From Microbacterium algeriense (lineage in GTDB: Bacteria > Actinomycetota > Actinomycetes > Actinomycetales > Microbacteriaceae): a stretch of 64,000 bases of DNA. Under the pieces are notes generated by a model. The model saw only the letters and a list, made by a program, of their open reading frames with translations. It did not search any database and was not told where the DNA came from. The DNA lies in NCBI RefSeq assembly GCF_008868005.1, contig NZ_WAAO01000003.1:248001-312000 (forward strand). The letters are read 5' to 3'. Both the position numbers and the translations under genes were made by a program. Of this stretch, positions 18,105 through 25,937 are shown one piece after another. Each line of letters opens with the position of its first letter. The stretch's first letter is position 1.

Positions 18105-18413
18105 TCACCGACGCCGCAGCAGTCCGGCATGCTCTGGGTGCGCCGAGAACCAGTCCGCGACGTACCAGCACACGGCGTCGACCTTGCGGTCGCCGCGCTC
18201 GATGATGTCGGCCACCGCGCCCTCCACGACCTTCCCGGCGTAGCCGTTGCCCCGGAAAGTCGGGACGGTGAAGGCCCGCGTCAGAGCGATCGTGTGCCCG
18301 TCGTCCCGGTAGTCGAGGACGCTCACGAGCTTTCCGTCGCGCATGAGCGTGTACCGCGACGCGTCCTTCTCATCGGTCAGGAGGAAGCCTCCGACAGTGT
18401 GCGAGATCGTCAT
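18105..18413 (-). CDS. small GNAT-type acetyltransferase (COG2388-like)
   Basis: A 102-residue single-domain protein of the short GNAT group (YjdJ/COG2388-like). Visible parts are ASRYTLMRDGKLVSVLDY, the acetyl-CoA binding PTFRGNGYAGKVVEGAV, and VCWYVADWFSAHPEHAGLL at the end. Substrate unknown. The ATG at 18413 has GGGGGAG directly upstream. The divergent promoter at 18453-18482 serves the small ORF on the other strand. Confidence 0.85.
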   Translation of the reverse strand: MTISHTVGGFLLTDEKDASRYTLMRDGKLVSVLDYRDDGHTIALTRAFTVPTFRGNGYAGKVVEGAVADIIERGDRKVDAVCWYVADWFSAHPEHAGLLRRR

Positions 18414-18452
18414 CTCCCCCACGTTACGCCCGCCGGGGCTCACGCGGTCGTT

Positions 18453-18482
18453 TTGACATGGGCGGTCATGATCGGACATAAT
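18453..18482 (+). promoter_or_regulatory. Promoter for the leaderless Cys-rich small ORF
   Basis: A perfect -35 TTGACA (18453-18458) and a -10 CATAAT (18477-18482) are separated by 18 bases. The predicted transcription start is the A of the ATG at 18489, six bases after the -10, so the transcript would have no 5' leader. It is among the best housekeeping-type promoters in the window. Confidence 0.8.
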
Positions 18483-18488
18483 CCCCCC

Positions 18489-18590
18489 ATGACCACCAAC
18501 GCACGCCCTTTGTCCGCCCAGGAGGCGAACGGGACTGCCGGGATGATGATGCCCGGTCGCGTTGGCATGTGTTGCCGAATGTGTCGCTGA
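18489..18590 (+). CDS. Leaderless 33-codon ORF with Cys-rich end, putative cis-acting leader peptide
   Basis: A short ORF beginning exactly where the promoter at 18453-18482 should start transcription. The peptide ends MCCRMCR, three cysteines in the last six codons, after a middle with MMMPGR. Leaderless short ORFs with terminal cysteine codons are known in mycobacteria as cysteine-responsive attenuators. The next gene on the strand is the winged-helix regulator at 18747, 156 bases downstream; in between I see only modest hairpins (for example a GACC/GGTC stem around 18614-18636) and no strong terminator. It could instead be a small protein in its own right. Confidence 0.55.
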   Translation: MTTNARPLSAQEANGTAGMMMPGRVGMCCRMCR

Positions 18591-18746
18591 ACGAACAGCC
18601 ACCCCGCCTGACCTGACCACTCGCGATCTGCGAGGTCGGCGTCACCGAGCATCCACCCTCTGCTCGCTTCCCGGCTCCGCCGGTCATTCACGCAACGCAT
18701 CAGAGCCCCTCTCGATCCGGGCTCACGTCCTGAGGACTTCATCATC

Positions 18747-19445
18747 ATGTCGAACACCGCACTTCTCGAGCGTCCCGCCGCCGCCGTCCGCACCCAGACC
18801 GCCGCCGCTCCCCTGCCCTCCGCAGCAGCAGACCTCCCGGCCGTGCGCTCGCCCCGCGGCTTCGCCCTCTACGTCGGCCTGGACGAGATCAAGGCCGCCG
18901 AGGCCGGCGTCAGCCTCCCCCTCCTTGTCGACGCCCTGCGTCGCACGCTCGCCGAACTCGCGCCCGGCGCGGAGACGCACGCCACGGTCGCCCTCGCCCC
19001 GCACGGCTCCGGCGGACGTGACCTCGACGTCGTCCGACTGGCGCTGCAGGAGCCGGGCGCGATCGCCCGCACGAAGGCGGCTGCCGAGGAGGACACGGTC
19101 GACGAGGAGAGCGGCGTCACCGTCGACATCTCCCGCAAGCGCGTGCTGATCGACGGCGAGTCCGCGGCGTTCACATACAAGGAGTTCGAGCTCCTGCAGT
19201 ACCTCGTGCTCCGCGAGGGCCGGACGATCGAGCGCAGCGAGCTCGTCTCCGCCCTCTGGCAGGCGCAGGACGACGAGACCCCCGGAGAGCGGACCATCGA
19301 CGTGCACGTTCGCCGCCTCCGCGCGAAGCTCGGTCGCTACGAGGACATCGTGCGCACGGTGCGCGGTATCGGCTACCGGTTCGACCGGCACGCCGACGTC
19401 GTCATCCGCTACGGCCACGGCACGCCCTCGCCCGACCGCTTCTGA
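18747..19445 (+). CDS. winged-helix (OmpR/PhoB-type) DNA-binding regulator without receiver domain
   Basis: A 232-residue predicted transcription regulator. The C-terminal Trans_reg_C domain (about residues 128-222) is clear: FTYKEFELLQYLVLREGRTIERSELVSALW, RTIDVHVRRLRAKLG and VRTVRGIGYRFD. The N-terminal 120 residues do not carry the Asp/Lys/Thr pattern of a receiver domain and start with an Ala/Pro-rich stretch followed by a small alpha/beta-looking region (LYVGLDEIKAAEAGVSLPLL). GAGGA ten bases before the ATG is a reasonable ribosome site. The target genes are unknown; the Cys-rich small ORF upstream may control it. Confidence 0.82.
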   Translation: MSNTALLERPAAAVRTQTAAAPLPSAAADLPAVRSPRGFALYVGLDEIKAAEAGVSLPLLVDALRRTLAELAPGAETHATVALAPHGSGGRDLDVVRLALQEPGAIARTKAAAEEDTVDEESGVTVDISRKRVLIDGESAAFTYKEFELLQYLVLREGRTIERSELVSALWQAQDDETPGERTIDVHVRRLRAKLGRYEDIVRTVRGIGYRFDRHADVVIRYGHGTPSPDRF

Positions 19446-19495
19446 CCCTCCGCAGCCTCGGAGGCGGTGTCAGGGACGGCGCGTAGGGTGGGCGC

Positions 19496-20455
19496 ATGAC
19501 CCTCACCGCAGACCCCGCATCGGCCGACGCTGCGGCCGCGGGGGCACCGCGCGAGACGGTCTACCGGCCTCCCCATCCCCTCGACCTCCGGCGCACGGTC
19601 GGGATGCTCCGCCGCGGCGGAACCGACCCGACCATGGTCATCGACGGTCCCGTCATCTGGCGCACGATGCGCACGGAGCTCGGCCCCGCCACGCTCGCCC
19701 TCCGCATGACGGGAGCGGAGGTCAGGGCCACGGCCTGGGGGCGCGGAGCGGAACTGGCCCTCGACCGCGTGCCCGATCTGTGCGGCGCCCGCGATGACGA
19801 CGAGGGCTTCGATGCGTCCCGCCATCCGCTCATCGCCGATTCAGCGCGCCGCAACCCCGGCCTCCGCCTCACTCGCGGCGGCGAGGTGTTCGACGCCCTC
19901 GCGTGCGCGATCATCGAGCAGAAAGTCACGGGCATGCAGGCCTTCGGCGCCTGGCGCTGGCTCGTGTCCCGATACGGAGAGCGCGCGCCCGGTCCGACCC
20001 CTCGCCCCCTGTTCGCCGCGCCGTCACCGGAGCAGTGGTTCCGCATCCCGTCCTGGGCCTGGCACCGCGCCGGCGTCGAGCCGCCGCAGTCGCGGACGAT
20101 CGTTCGTGCCGCGGAGCGCGGCGACCGCATCGCCCGTGCCGTCCATGCGGCGGCGGACGGCGTCGATCGCGACCGGGTGCTCACGAGCCTGCCCGGCGTG
20201 GGCGTCTGGACATCGGCCGAGACCCGCATCCGCGCCCTCGGCGACCCGGATGCGGTGAGCGTCGGCGATTACCACCTGGCGCACGAAGTCGGCTACGCCC
20301 TGACGGGCAAGCGCACCGACGACGCGGGGATGATCGAGCTCCTGGCCCCGTGGGCAGGTCACCGGCAGCGGGTCGTCCGCCTCATCTTCGCCAGCGGCGT
20401 GCAGGAGCCGCGCCGCGGTCCCCGGCTCGCCCCGGAGGACCATCGCGACCGCTGA
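19496..20455 (+). CDS. DNA-3-methyladenine glycosylase 2 family (AlkA-like)
   Basis: A 319-residue base-excision repair glycosylase. The helix-hairpin-helix and catalytic region reads LPGVGVWTSAETRIRALGDPDAVSVGDYHLA, with the Asp of GDYHL as the catalytic residue; the motif DALACAIIEQKVTGMQAF earlier is the conserved AlkA helix. The N-terminal 100 residues are a less conserved beta domain. It acts on alkylated purines in DNA. TAGGGT lies six bases before the ATG, so it is probably leaderless. Confidence 0.9.
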   Translation: MTLTADPASADAAAAGAPRETVYRPPHPLDLRRTVGMLRRGGTDPTMVIDGPVIWRTMRTELGPATLALRMTGAEVRATAWGRGAELALDRVPDLCGARDDDEGFDASRHPLIADSARRNPGLRLTRGGEVFDALACAIIEQKVTGMQAFGAWRWLVSRYGERAPGPTPRPLFAAPSPEQWFRIPSWAWHRAGVEPPQSRTIVRAAERGDRIARAVHAAADGVDRDRVLTSLPGVGVWTSAETRIRALGDPDAVSVGDYHLAHEVGYALTGKRTDDAGMIELLAPWAGHRQRVVRLIFASGVQEPRRGPRLAPEDHRDR

Positions 20456-20477
20456 CGCCGCCGCCTATGCTGGGGCC

Positions 20478-20675
20478 ATGTCCCGTACCGCGCTGCGCAT
20501 CTCCGTCACCGTCGGCCTGCTCGTCGTCGGCGTCGTGATCGGGCTCATCTTCCAGAACGTGTGGCTCGGCGTGCTCCTCGCCGCGATCGTGTGGTTCGGA
20601 TGGTTCCTCGGCTACGAGTCCCGCCGCGGCCACAACGCCGGCGTCAACGACGAGGATCACGGCGTCGAGCTCTGA
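20478..20675 (+). CDS. small membrane protein of unknown function
   Basis: A 65-residue protein consisting of a short basic N-terminus, one long or two short hydrophobic helices (VTVGLLVVGVVIGLIF and WLGVLLAAIVWFGWFLGYE), and a polar tail ending GVNDEDHGVEL. It has no known motif. The ATG follows TATGCT by six bases, the leaderless arrangement. It is likely real because codon usage has the local third-position GC bias and the start context is good. Confidence 0.65.
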   Translation: MSRTALRISVTVGLLVVGVVIGLIFQNVWLGVLLAAIVWFGWFLGYESRRGHNAGVNDEDHGVEL

Positions 20676-20691
20676 GCCTGTCGCCTCTGGG

Positions 20692-20711
20692 TCCCTGAGC
20701 CTGTCGAAGGG
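20692..20711. repeat. REP-like palindromic element
   Basis: The sequence TCCCTGAGCCTGTCGAAGGG has short complementary ends (CCCT/AGGG) and resembles a dispersed palindromic element common in Microbacteriaceae and other high-GC genomes. A second partial copy of its core, CTGAGCCTGTCG, lies just before it at about 20672-20683 at the end of the small membrane gene. It sits between convergent genes, where such elements usually act as transcript ends. Confidence 0.55.
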
Positions 20712-20737
20712 CTGCCGCAGACCCGGGACCGCCGGCA

Positions 20738-21493
20738 TCAGTAGTAGACGGCGAGCGGGCCCGATGGACCGTCGACCACGCGCACGGGGGTGTCGAACAC
20801 CCGCGTGAGCACGTCGTCGGTCATGATCGCCTCCGGGGCTCCGAACTCCACGACAGCGCCGTCCTTCATGGCGCAGATGTGGTCGGCGTAGTGACCCGCG
20901 AAGTTGATGTCGTGCAGGACGATGACGATCGTGCGTCCGAGTTCCTCCGCCGCGCGCCGCAGGTGCTTCATCATCTGCACGGCGTGCCGCATGTCGAGAT
21001 TGTTCAGCGGCTCGTCGAGCAGCACGAACTCGGTGTCCTGCGCGAGGACCATCGCGACGTACGCCCGCTGCCGCTGACCGCCGGACAGCTCGTCGAGGTA
21101 CCGGCCTTCCAGAGCGCCCAGATCGAGGAAGTCGATCGCGCTGCTGATGATCTCCTCGTCGGCCCTGTTCAGGCGTCCCTTCGAATGCGGAAAACGTCCG
21201 AACCCGACCAGCTGGCGCACGGTCAGCCGGGTGACGAAGTGGTTCTCCTGGCGGAGGATCGAGACGACCTTCGCCAGATCCTTCGACTTGGTGGAGGCCA
21301 CGTCCAGACCGGCGATCTCGATCGCCCCGGCATCCATGCCGTTGAGGCGTCCGATCATCGTCAGGAGCGTCGACTTGCCGGCGCCGTTGGGACCGATGAG
21401 CGCGGTGATCCCGCCGGCGGGGATCTGGAGGTCGACGGGGCCGATCCCGACCTCGCTGCTGTAGTCACGGCGGACGCCGTCGAGAGCGATCAC
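20738..21493 (-). CDS. iron-siderophore ABC transporter ATP-binding protein (FepC-like)
   Basis: A 251-residue ATPase of a ferric-siderophore importer. It shows Walker A LIGPNGAGKSTLL, Q-loop ILRQENHFV, signature LSGGQRQRAYVAMVL, Walker B VLLDEPLNNLD and the switch His in VLHDINFAGHYADH. The start is GTG 21493, which overlaps the stop of the upstream permease in a GTGA; the open frame extending further upstream is the shadow of the permease. It is the last gene of the four-gene import operon. Confidence 0.93.
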   Translation of the reverse strand: MIALDGVRRDYSSEVGIGPVDLQIPAGGITALIGPNGAGKSTLLTMIGRLNGMDAGAIEIAGLDVASTKSKDLAKVVSILRQENHFVTRLTVRQLVGFGRFPHSKGRLNRADEEIISSAIDFLDLGALEGRYLDELSGGQRQRAYVAMVLAQDTEFVLLDEPLNNLDMRHAVQMMKHLRRAAEELGRTIVIVLHDINFAGHYADHICAMKDGAVVEFGAPEAIMTDDVLTRVFDTPVRVVDGPSGPLAVYY

Positions 21494-22533
21494 AGCCTGC
21501 CCTTTCTGAGGATGACGATGAGGAAGACGGTGCCGCCGACCAGCTCGATCAGAATCGACACCATGCCCTGCGCGTAGAACACGTTCTTCATGAGGAAGTA
21601 GGCGCCGGCGAGGATCGTGAATGCGGTCAGCACCGCCACGGGGAAGATCAGCCGGTGATCGTGCGTGTCGGCGAACTGGTACGCCAGCGTCGCGACGAGG
21701 AATCCGAGGAACGTCATCGGCCCGACCAGCGCGGTCGACGTCGCCATCAGCACGGCGACCAGGAACAGCACGATGAACAGCTCCCGTCGGTGATCCAGCC
21801 CGAGCGAGCGGGCGGCGTCGGGGCCGAGCGCCATGAGGTTGAGCCGCCGGGAGCGGAGCCACAGCAATGCCGCGGCGCCGACGACGAGCGGGACCGCCAG
21901 GGGCAGGTACGACGGATCGGCGTTGGACACGTTGCCGAACAGCCGCGCCGCGAGCACGTCGAACTCGCTGGGGGTGAGCAGGCGCTGCATGAACGTCGCG
22001 ACGGCTCCCAGTCCGCCGCCGATCACGATCCCCACCAGCAGCATGATCTGCAGGTTGCCGTAGCGTCCGGACAGCAGCCAGCCGTAGAGCGCCACGGCGA
22101 GCCCCACCATGATGGCGACCTGGATCGCGAACTGTCCGACGCCTTGGATCGCCACGAGTCCTGCCACGCCGAACAGGTACACGGTCGATGTCTGCACGAC
22201 GCGGTAGAGCGACTCGAACCCCATGATCGAGGGAGTGATGATGCGGTTGTTCGTGACCGTCTGGAAGCTCACCGTGGCGATGGCCTGAGCGACCGCGACG
22301 AGGGCCATGACCGTGACGTCGGTCGCCCGGTGCTGCGCGATGCGCCAGAATCCGGGGGTGCCGGCCGGCATCGGGTTGCCCCACGCGAGGAGTCCGAAGC
22401 CGGAACCGAGGGCCAGCATGGTCAGGATGCCGAGCACGATCAGGTAGCGCCGGCGGGCACGCGGAGTCGTGAACGAACCGGCCGAGCGCACGCGATCGCC
22501 CAGGGTCGCCTTCGTGAGCACCCCGCTAGCCAC
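21490..22533 (-). CDS. FecCD-type siderophore ABC permease (second subunit)
   Basis: A 347-residue integral membrane protein of the BtuC/FecCD family, about ten helices. The region LLWLRSRRLNLMALGPDAARSLGLDHRRE is the cytoplasmic coupling helix, and ALVGPMTFLGFLVATLAYQFADTHDHRLIFPVAVLTAF is the conserved C-terminal block. It overlaps the other permease by eight bases and the ATPase by four. The two permeases form the heterodimeric channel. Confidence 0.92.
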   Translation of the reverse strand: MASGVLTKATLGDRVRSAGSFTTPRARRRYLIVLGILTMLALGSGFGLLAWGNPMPAGTPGFWRIAQHRATDVTVMALVAVAQAIATVSFQTVTNNRIITPSIMGFESLYRVVQTSTVYLFGVAGLVAIQGVGQFAIQVAIMVGLAVALYGWLLSGRYGNLQIMLLVGIVIGGGLGAVATFMQRLLTPSEFDVLAARLFGNVSNADPSYLPLAVPLVVGAAALLWLRSRRLNLMALGPDAARSLGLDHRRELFIVLFLVAVLMATSTALVGPMTFLGFLVATLAYQFADTHDHRLIFPVAVLTAFTILAGAYFLMKNVFYAQGMVSILIELVGGTVFLIVILRKGRL

Positions 22534-23512
22534 GTTGACGCTGCCTGAGCAGGAGGAGGACGAACACGACGGCGCCGACGACGCCGAGGATCAGCGACAC
22601 GGGGACCTCGAAGGGCATGATGATCGTGCGCCCGATGATGTCGCAGACCGTGACGATAGCGATCCCGAGCAGGCACACCCAGGGCAGATTGCTGCGGAGG
22701 TCGTCGCCGCGCACCATCGAGACGATATTCGGCACGATCAGCCCCAGGAAGGGCAGGTTGCCGACGACGACGGTGACGACACCGGTGGTGACCGCGATCA
22801 GGACGGTGCCGAGCAGGATGATGCGGTTGTAGTTCACGCCGACGTTCGTGGCGATCTCCTCGCCGAGCCCGGCGATCGTCAGCCGGTCCGCGACGATGAA
22901 CACGATCACGCCGATGATCGCGACGATCCAGAGCATCTCGTACTGTCCGCGCATCACCGAGGTGAAGCTGCCCGCGAACCAGACGCCGATGATCTGCAGC
23001 GAGTTCGTGGCGAGCGCCAGGTACGTCGAGACCGCACCGACCACGGCGCCGAGCATGATGCCCACGATCGGGACGATGAGCGAGGACTTGAGCGCGACGC
23101 GGCGGAGGAAGGCGAAGAACACCATCGTGCCGATGAAGGCCGCGAGCACGGCTCCGGCCATGCGCAGCGGAAGGGACGGCTGCGGCACGAGGATCATGAC
23201 GGCGAGCAGGCCGAGACCGGCCCACTCCGTCGTGCCGGTCGTGGTCGGCTCGACGAAGCGGTTCTGGGTGAGCAGCTGCATCACGAGGCCCGCCATCGCC
23301 ATCGAGGCCCCGGCCAGCACCAGTGCGATCGTGCGCGGAACCCGCGTGATCTGGAACATCTGGGCGCCGTCGTCCGCGCCGGCGATGTCGTAGACGCCGG
23401 TGAAGAGCGAGATGACGAGGAGGACGGCGACGACGAGCACACCGATGAGCAGCTTGACGTCGAAGAGCCGCCCGGCGGAGCGGGGCGGCGAGGCCAGGTG
23501 GGTCGTGGTCAT
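22526..23512 (-). CDS. FecCD-type siderophore ABC permease (first subunit)
   Basis: A 328-residue membrane subunit of the same importer. Typical blocks are PRTIALVLAGASMAMAGLVMQLLTQNRFVEPTTTGTTEWAG and NLPFLGLIVPNIVSMVRGDDLRSNLPWVCLLG near the C-terminus. It is separated from the binding-protein gene by 49 bases that contain a 34-base perfect palindrome, which may reduce its expression relative to the binding protein. Confidence 0.92.
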   Translation of the reverse strand: MTTTHLASPPRSAGRLFDVKLLIGVLVVAVLLVISLFTGVYDIAGADDGAQMFQITRVPRTIALVLAGASMAMAGLVMQLLTQNRFVEPTTTGTTEWAGLGLLAVMILVPQPSLPLRMAGAVLAAFIGTMVFFAFLRRVALKSSLIVPIVGIMLGAVVGAVSTYLALATNSLQIIGVWFAGSFTSVMRGQYEMLWIVAIIGVIVFIVADRLTIAGLGEEIATNVGVNYNRIILLGTVLIAVTTGVVTVVVGNLPFLGLIVPNIVSMVRGDDLRSNLPWVCLLGIAIVTVCDIIGRTIIMPFEVPVSLILGVVGAVVFVLLLLRQRQRG

Positions 23513-23521
23513 GATGACGGG

Positions 23522-23555
23522 GCGGCGGCATCCGGGGCGCCCCGGATGCCGCCGC
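23522..23555 (-). terminator. 34-bp perfect palindrome inside the siderophore operon
   Basis: Every base from 23522 to 23555 pairs with its mirror position around a central GGGGCGCCCC; the outer ends read GCGGCGGC and GCCGCCGC. It lies between the binding-protein stop (23562) and the first permease start (23512). There is no T-run after it. Such intra-operon hairpins usually act as partial terminators or mRNA stabilisers that raise the level of the binding protein over the membrane subunits. Confidence 0.65.
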
Positions 23556-23561
23556 GGAACC

Positions 23562-24557
23562 TCAGTTCTTCGCGCTCTGCTCGAGAGCGTCGGCGAAGTC
23601 GTTCAGGAACGTCGTGTAGGTCTGGATGCCTTCGTTCAGGTAGGTGTCGGTGGGCATGTACACGATCTGCTTCTCCTTCACCGCGGTGACGCCCGCCAGA
23701 GCCTCGGAGCTCTCGAGGATCTCCGCCGCCTGCACGTAATCCGGGGTCTCAGCGGCGAACACGGCGTCGCGATCGAGCACGAGGATCCAGTCGGGATTCG
23801 AGGACGCGATGGCCTCGACGGAGATCTCGTCGCCCTGGTGGTCGTCGCTCGCGTCGTCGACCTCGAGCGCGGGAGTGAGGCCGAGGATGTCGTAGATCGG
23901 GCCGAGCGAGCGGCCGACGGTCGGGGCGAGGTAGCCGATCTCCCCGCCGGACGTGTTCACGGCCATGACGGTGTCCGCGTCGTCGTAGGCGGCCTTGGCG
24001 CGCTCGACGGCGGCGTCGAAGTCGTCGACCAGCTTCTGCGCCTCGTCCTGCTTGCCGAAGATCTCTCCCAGGACGGTGACCTGTCGCTTGAGCTCCGCGT
24101 CGAACGGCTCGCCGTCGCGGGGGTCGAGGTCGATGATCGTGGCCTCGGGCACGAGGTCGGCGATGGCGGCGTTGTGCTGCGTGAAGCGCTGACCGCTGAT
24201 GATGAGATCGGGCTCGACGGCGACGACCGCCTCGAGGTTCGGCTCCGTGTGCAGACCGATGTCGACGATCTCGTCGTCCTTCGCATACGCCACCGTCTCC
24301 GGCATGAGCGCGACGGCCGCGGCGGAGAGCTCGACGCCCCAGTCCGAGAGCGTCTGGAACGTGCGGTTGTCGAGGGCGACGACGGAACTCGGAGGAGTCG
24401 GGATCTCGTGCGTGCCGGTGTTGTCCTCGATCGTGACGGAGTCGGCCGAGGACTCGGTTTCCTCCGGTTCCGCCGTGCTGCCGGATGCGCAGCCGGCGAG
24501 GGCGAGGAGTCCGACGAGCGCGACGCTCGTGGCGGTGAGGGTTCTGGGCACGGACAT
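23562..24557 (-). CDS. iron-siderophore ABC transporter substrate-binding lipoprotein
   Basis: A 331-residue lipoprotein that captures ferric siderophore outside the membrane. The signal peptide ends with lipobox LLALAGC, Cys23 being lipidated, followed by an acidic linker. The mature part has the class III (FepB/FhuD-type) binding-protein pattern: HEIPTPPSSVVALDNRTFQTLSDWGV and LEAVVAVEPDLIISGQRF. ATG 24557 is chosen as the first residue of the signal peptide; the frame is open further upstream but there it runs over the regulatory region. It is the first gene of the operon and is divergent from the siderophore-interacting protein. Confidence 0.93.
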   Translation of the reverse strand: MSVPRTLTATSVALVGLLALAGCASGSTAEPEETESSADSVTIEDNTGTHEIPTPPSSVVALDNRTFQTLSDWGVELSAAAVALMPETVAYAKDDEIVDIGLHTEPNLEAVVAVEPDLIISGQRFTQHNAAIADLVPEATIIDLDPRDGEPFDAELKRQVTVLGEIFGKQDEAQKLVDDFDAAVERAKAAYDDADTVMAVNTSGGEIGYLAPTVGRSLGPIYDILGLTPALEVDDASDDHQGDEISVEAIASSNPDWILVLDRDAVFAAETPDYVQAAEILESSEALAGVTAVKEKQIVYMPTDTYLNEGIQTYTTFLNDFADALEQSAKN

Positions 24558-24641
24558 GGAGAGACTCCTGTTCTGCGGGATCGTCGCGCACACGAGGGGC
24601 GCCGGTATGGCCGAGGTTAGGATCACCTGACCTCGGCTCAA

Positions 24642-24660
24642 TTAGGTTAGCCTTACTTCA
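24642..24660. promoter_or_regulatory. DtxR/IdeR-type iron box
   Basis: TTAGGTTAGCCTTACTTCA matches the DtxR consensus TTAGGTTAGSCTAACCTAA at about 16 of 19 positions. It covers the -10 hexamer TAGCCT (24648-24653) and reaches the ATG at 24660 of the leaderless siderophore-interacting protein gene, so iron-loaded regulator would block RNA polymerase directly. A weaker second match, TTAGGATCACCTGACCT, lies at about 24616-24632, nearer the divergent binding-protein gene. Both operons are therefore probably repressed when iron is plentiful. Confidence 0.82.
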
Positions 24661-25427
24661 TGAGCGATACGAAATCCGGTTTCTCGATCGAGCGTCGCGG
24701 CCTCGAGCTGCGCTTCCGCAACGTCACGCTGAGCGCCAGGGAATGGCTCGCTCCGGACTTCGTGCGCGTGCGCCTCACCGGCAGCGACCTGGCCGGGTTC
24801 GAGTCCCTCGGATCCGACGACCACATGCGGCTGTTCTTCCCGGCGGGTCCCGTCGGTTCCGTCGAGGAGCTGCGCGCCTCGCCCAGCCGGGAGTACACGC
24901 CCTTGGCGTGGGGCGAGGACTGGCTCGACGTCGAGTTCGCGGTGCACGGCGACCAGGGTGTCGCGGCTCCCTGGGCGGCGAACGCCCCGATCGGCTCGAC
25001 CATCGGAGTCGGCGGCCCCCGTGGCTCCGCGGTGCTCGAAGGACAGCCCGGGTCGTGGCTGCTCGTCGGCGACGAGACCGCCATCCCCGCGATCCGTCGC
25101 TTCGCCACGCTGATCCCGAAGGGCACGCCGGCGCGGATCGTGATCGAGACCGTCGACGCGGCACACCAGGTCGAGATCGAGGCGCCCGTCACGATCGAGT
25201 GGCTGCACCGCGGCCAGGCGGCCGCCGGCTCGGCACTGAGCGCCTTCCTCGAGGCCCTGACCCCCGGCGACGTCCCGGGCGACGACCCGTTCGTCTTCAT
25301 CGCTGCCGAGCAGTCGATCGTCAAGCCGGGCCGAGCGCTCGTGCAGCGATGGGCCGTCGACACCGCGAACGCCGTCGTGAAGGGGTACTGGAAGCGCGGC
25401 GAGGCCGAGTACCACGCGCCGCACTGA
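24660..25427 (+). CDS. siderophore-interacting protein (FAD-dependent ferric-siderophore reductase)
   Basis: A 255-residue cytosolic flavoprotein of the SIP/ViuB family that reduces the imported ferric siderophore to release Fe2+. The N-terminal FAD-binding domain shows SREYTPLAWGEDWLDVEFAVHG (the flavin-binding RxYT-like motif) and GVAAPWAANAPIGSTIGVGGPRGS; the C-terminal NAD(P)H-binding half shows WLLVGDETAIPAIRRFATLIPKG and FVFIAAEQSIVKPGRALVQRWAVD. The start lies inside the iron box and the mRNA should be leaderless. It works with the divergent ABC importer. Confidence 0.92.
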   Translation: MSDTKSGFSIERRGLELRFRNVTLSAREWLAPDFVRVRLTGSDLAGFESLGSDDHMRLFFPAGPVGSVEELRASPSREYTPLAWGEDWLDVEFAVHGDQGVAAPWAANAPIGSTIGVGGPRGSAVLEGQPGSWLLVGDETAIPAIRRFATLIPKGTPARIVIETVDAAHQVEIEAPVTIEWLHRGQAAAGSALSAFLEALTPGDVPGDDPFVFIAAEQSIVKPGRALVQRWAVDTANAVVKGYWKRGEAEYHAPH

Positions 25428-25458
25428 CAACGCGCGCCGACGCTGACAGACTGGGCGC

Positions 25459-25863
25459 ATGGCACTTCTCGACCATCTGGGCATCACCGTCGACGACCTG
25501 GAACGCGGCCGCGCGCAGTTCCACCCCGTGCTGACCGCTCTCGGCTATCAGAGCGGCGGAGAGGACGACCACTCGATCTCCTGGCACCACGGCGAGGAGA
25601 CCGAGATCATCCTCTACACGTGGGACGAGGAATCCGGCCCGCACCGGCACGGCCGCGTCGGCTGGCAGCACATGGCCTTCGGGGTGCCGTCGCGCGCCGA
25701 GGTCGACCGGCTGCACGCGCTCGCCCTCGACGCCGGCTGGACAGCCGTGCGCGAACCCAAGGAGTATCCGCGGTACAGCGACCGCTACTACGCCTCATTC
25801 GTGGAGGACGCCGACGGCATCCGTATCGAGTTCATGTACAACCCTCCGCGCGAGAGCGCTTGA
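25459..25863 (+). CDS. VOC family (glyoxalase/dioxygenase fold) protein
   Basis: A 134-residue vicinal-oxygen-chelate protein. It starts MALLDHLGITVDDLERGR, with a His that is a common metal ligand, has GWQHMAFGVPSRAEVDRLHALAL at the second repeat, and ends DADGIRIEFMYNPP with the typical Glu ligand. The residues suggest an intact metal site. Substrate unknown. CAGACT six bases before the ATG suggests a leaderless transcript. Its stop codon overlaps the -35 element of the rtcB leader promoter. Confidence 0.85.
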   Translation: MALLDHLGITVDDLERGRAQFHPVLTALGYQSGGEDDHSISWHHGEETEIILYTWDEESGPHRHGRVGWQHMAFGVPSRAEVDRLHALALDAGWTAVREPKEYPRYSDRYYASFVEDADGIRIEFMYNPPRESA

Positions 25864-25889
25864 CGCCCGGGCGTGTCGCGTCCTAGGGT
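25860..25889 (+). promoter_or_regulatory. Promoter of the rtcB leader transcript
   Basis: TTGACG (25860-25865) and TAGGGT (25884-25889) are spaced by 18 bases, giving a predicted start near 25896, about 240 bases before the rtcB ATG. The long leader is unusual here, where many genes appear leaderless, and it holds the 32-codon ORF and a terminator hairpin. Confidence 0.65.
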
Positions 25890-25937
25890 GGCAAGGCTGT
25901 GCCGACCGGTGCAGCATGCCAGCCGAGGAGTCGACGG

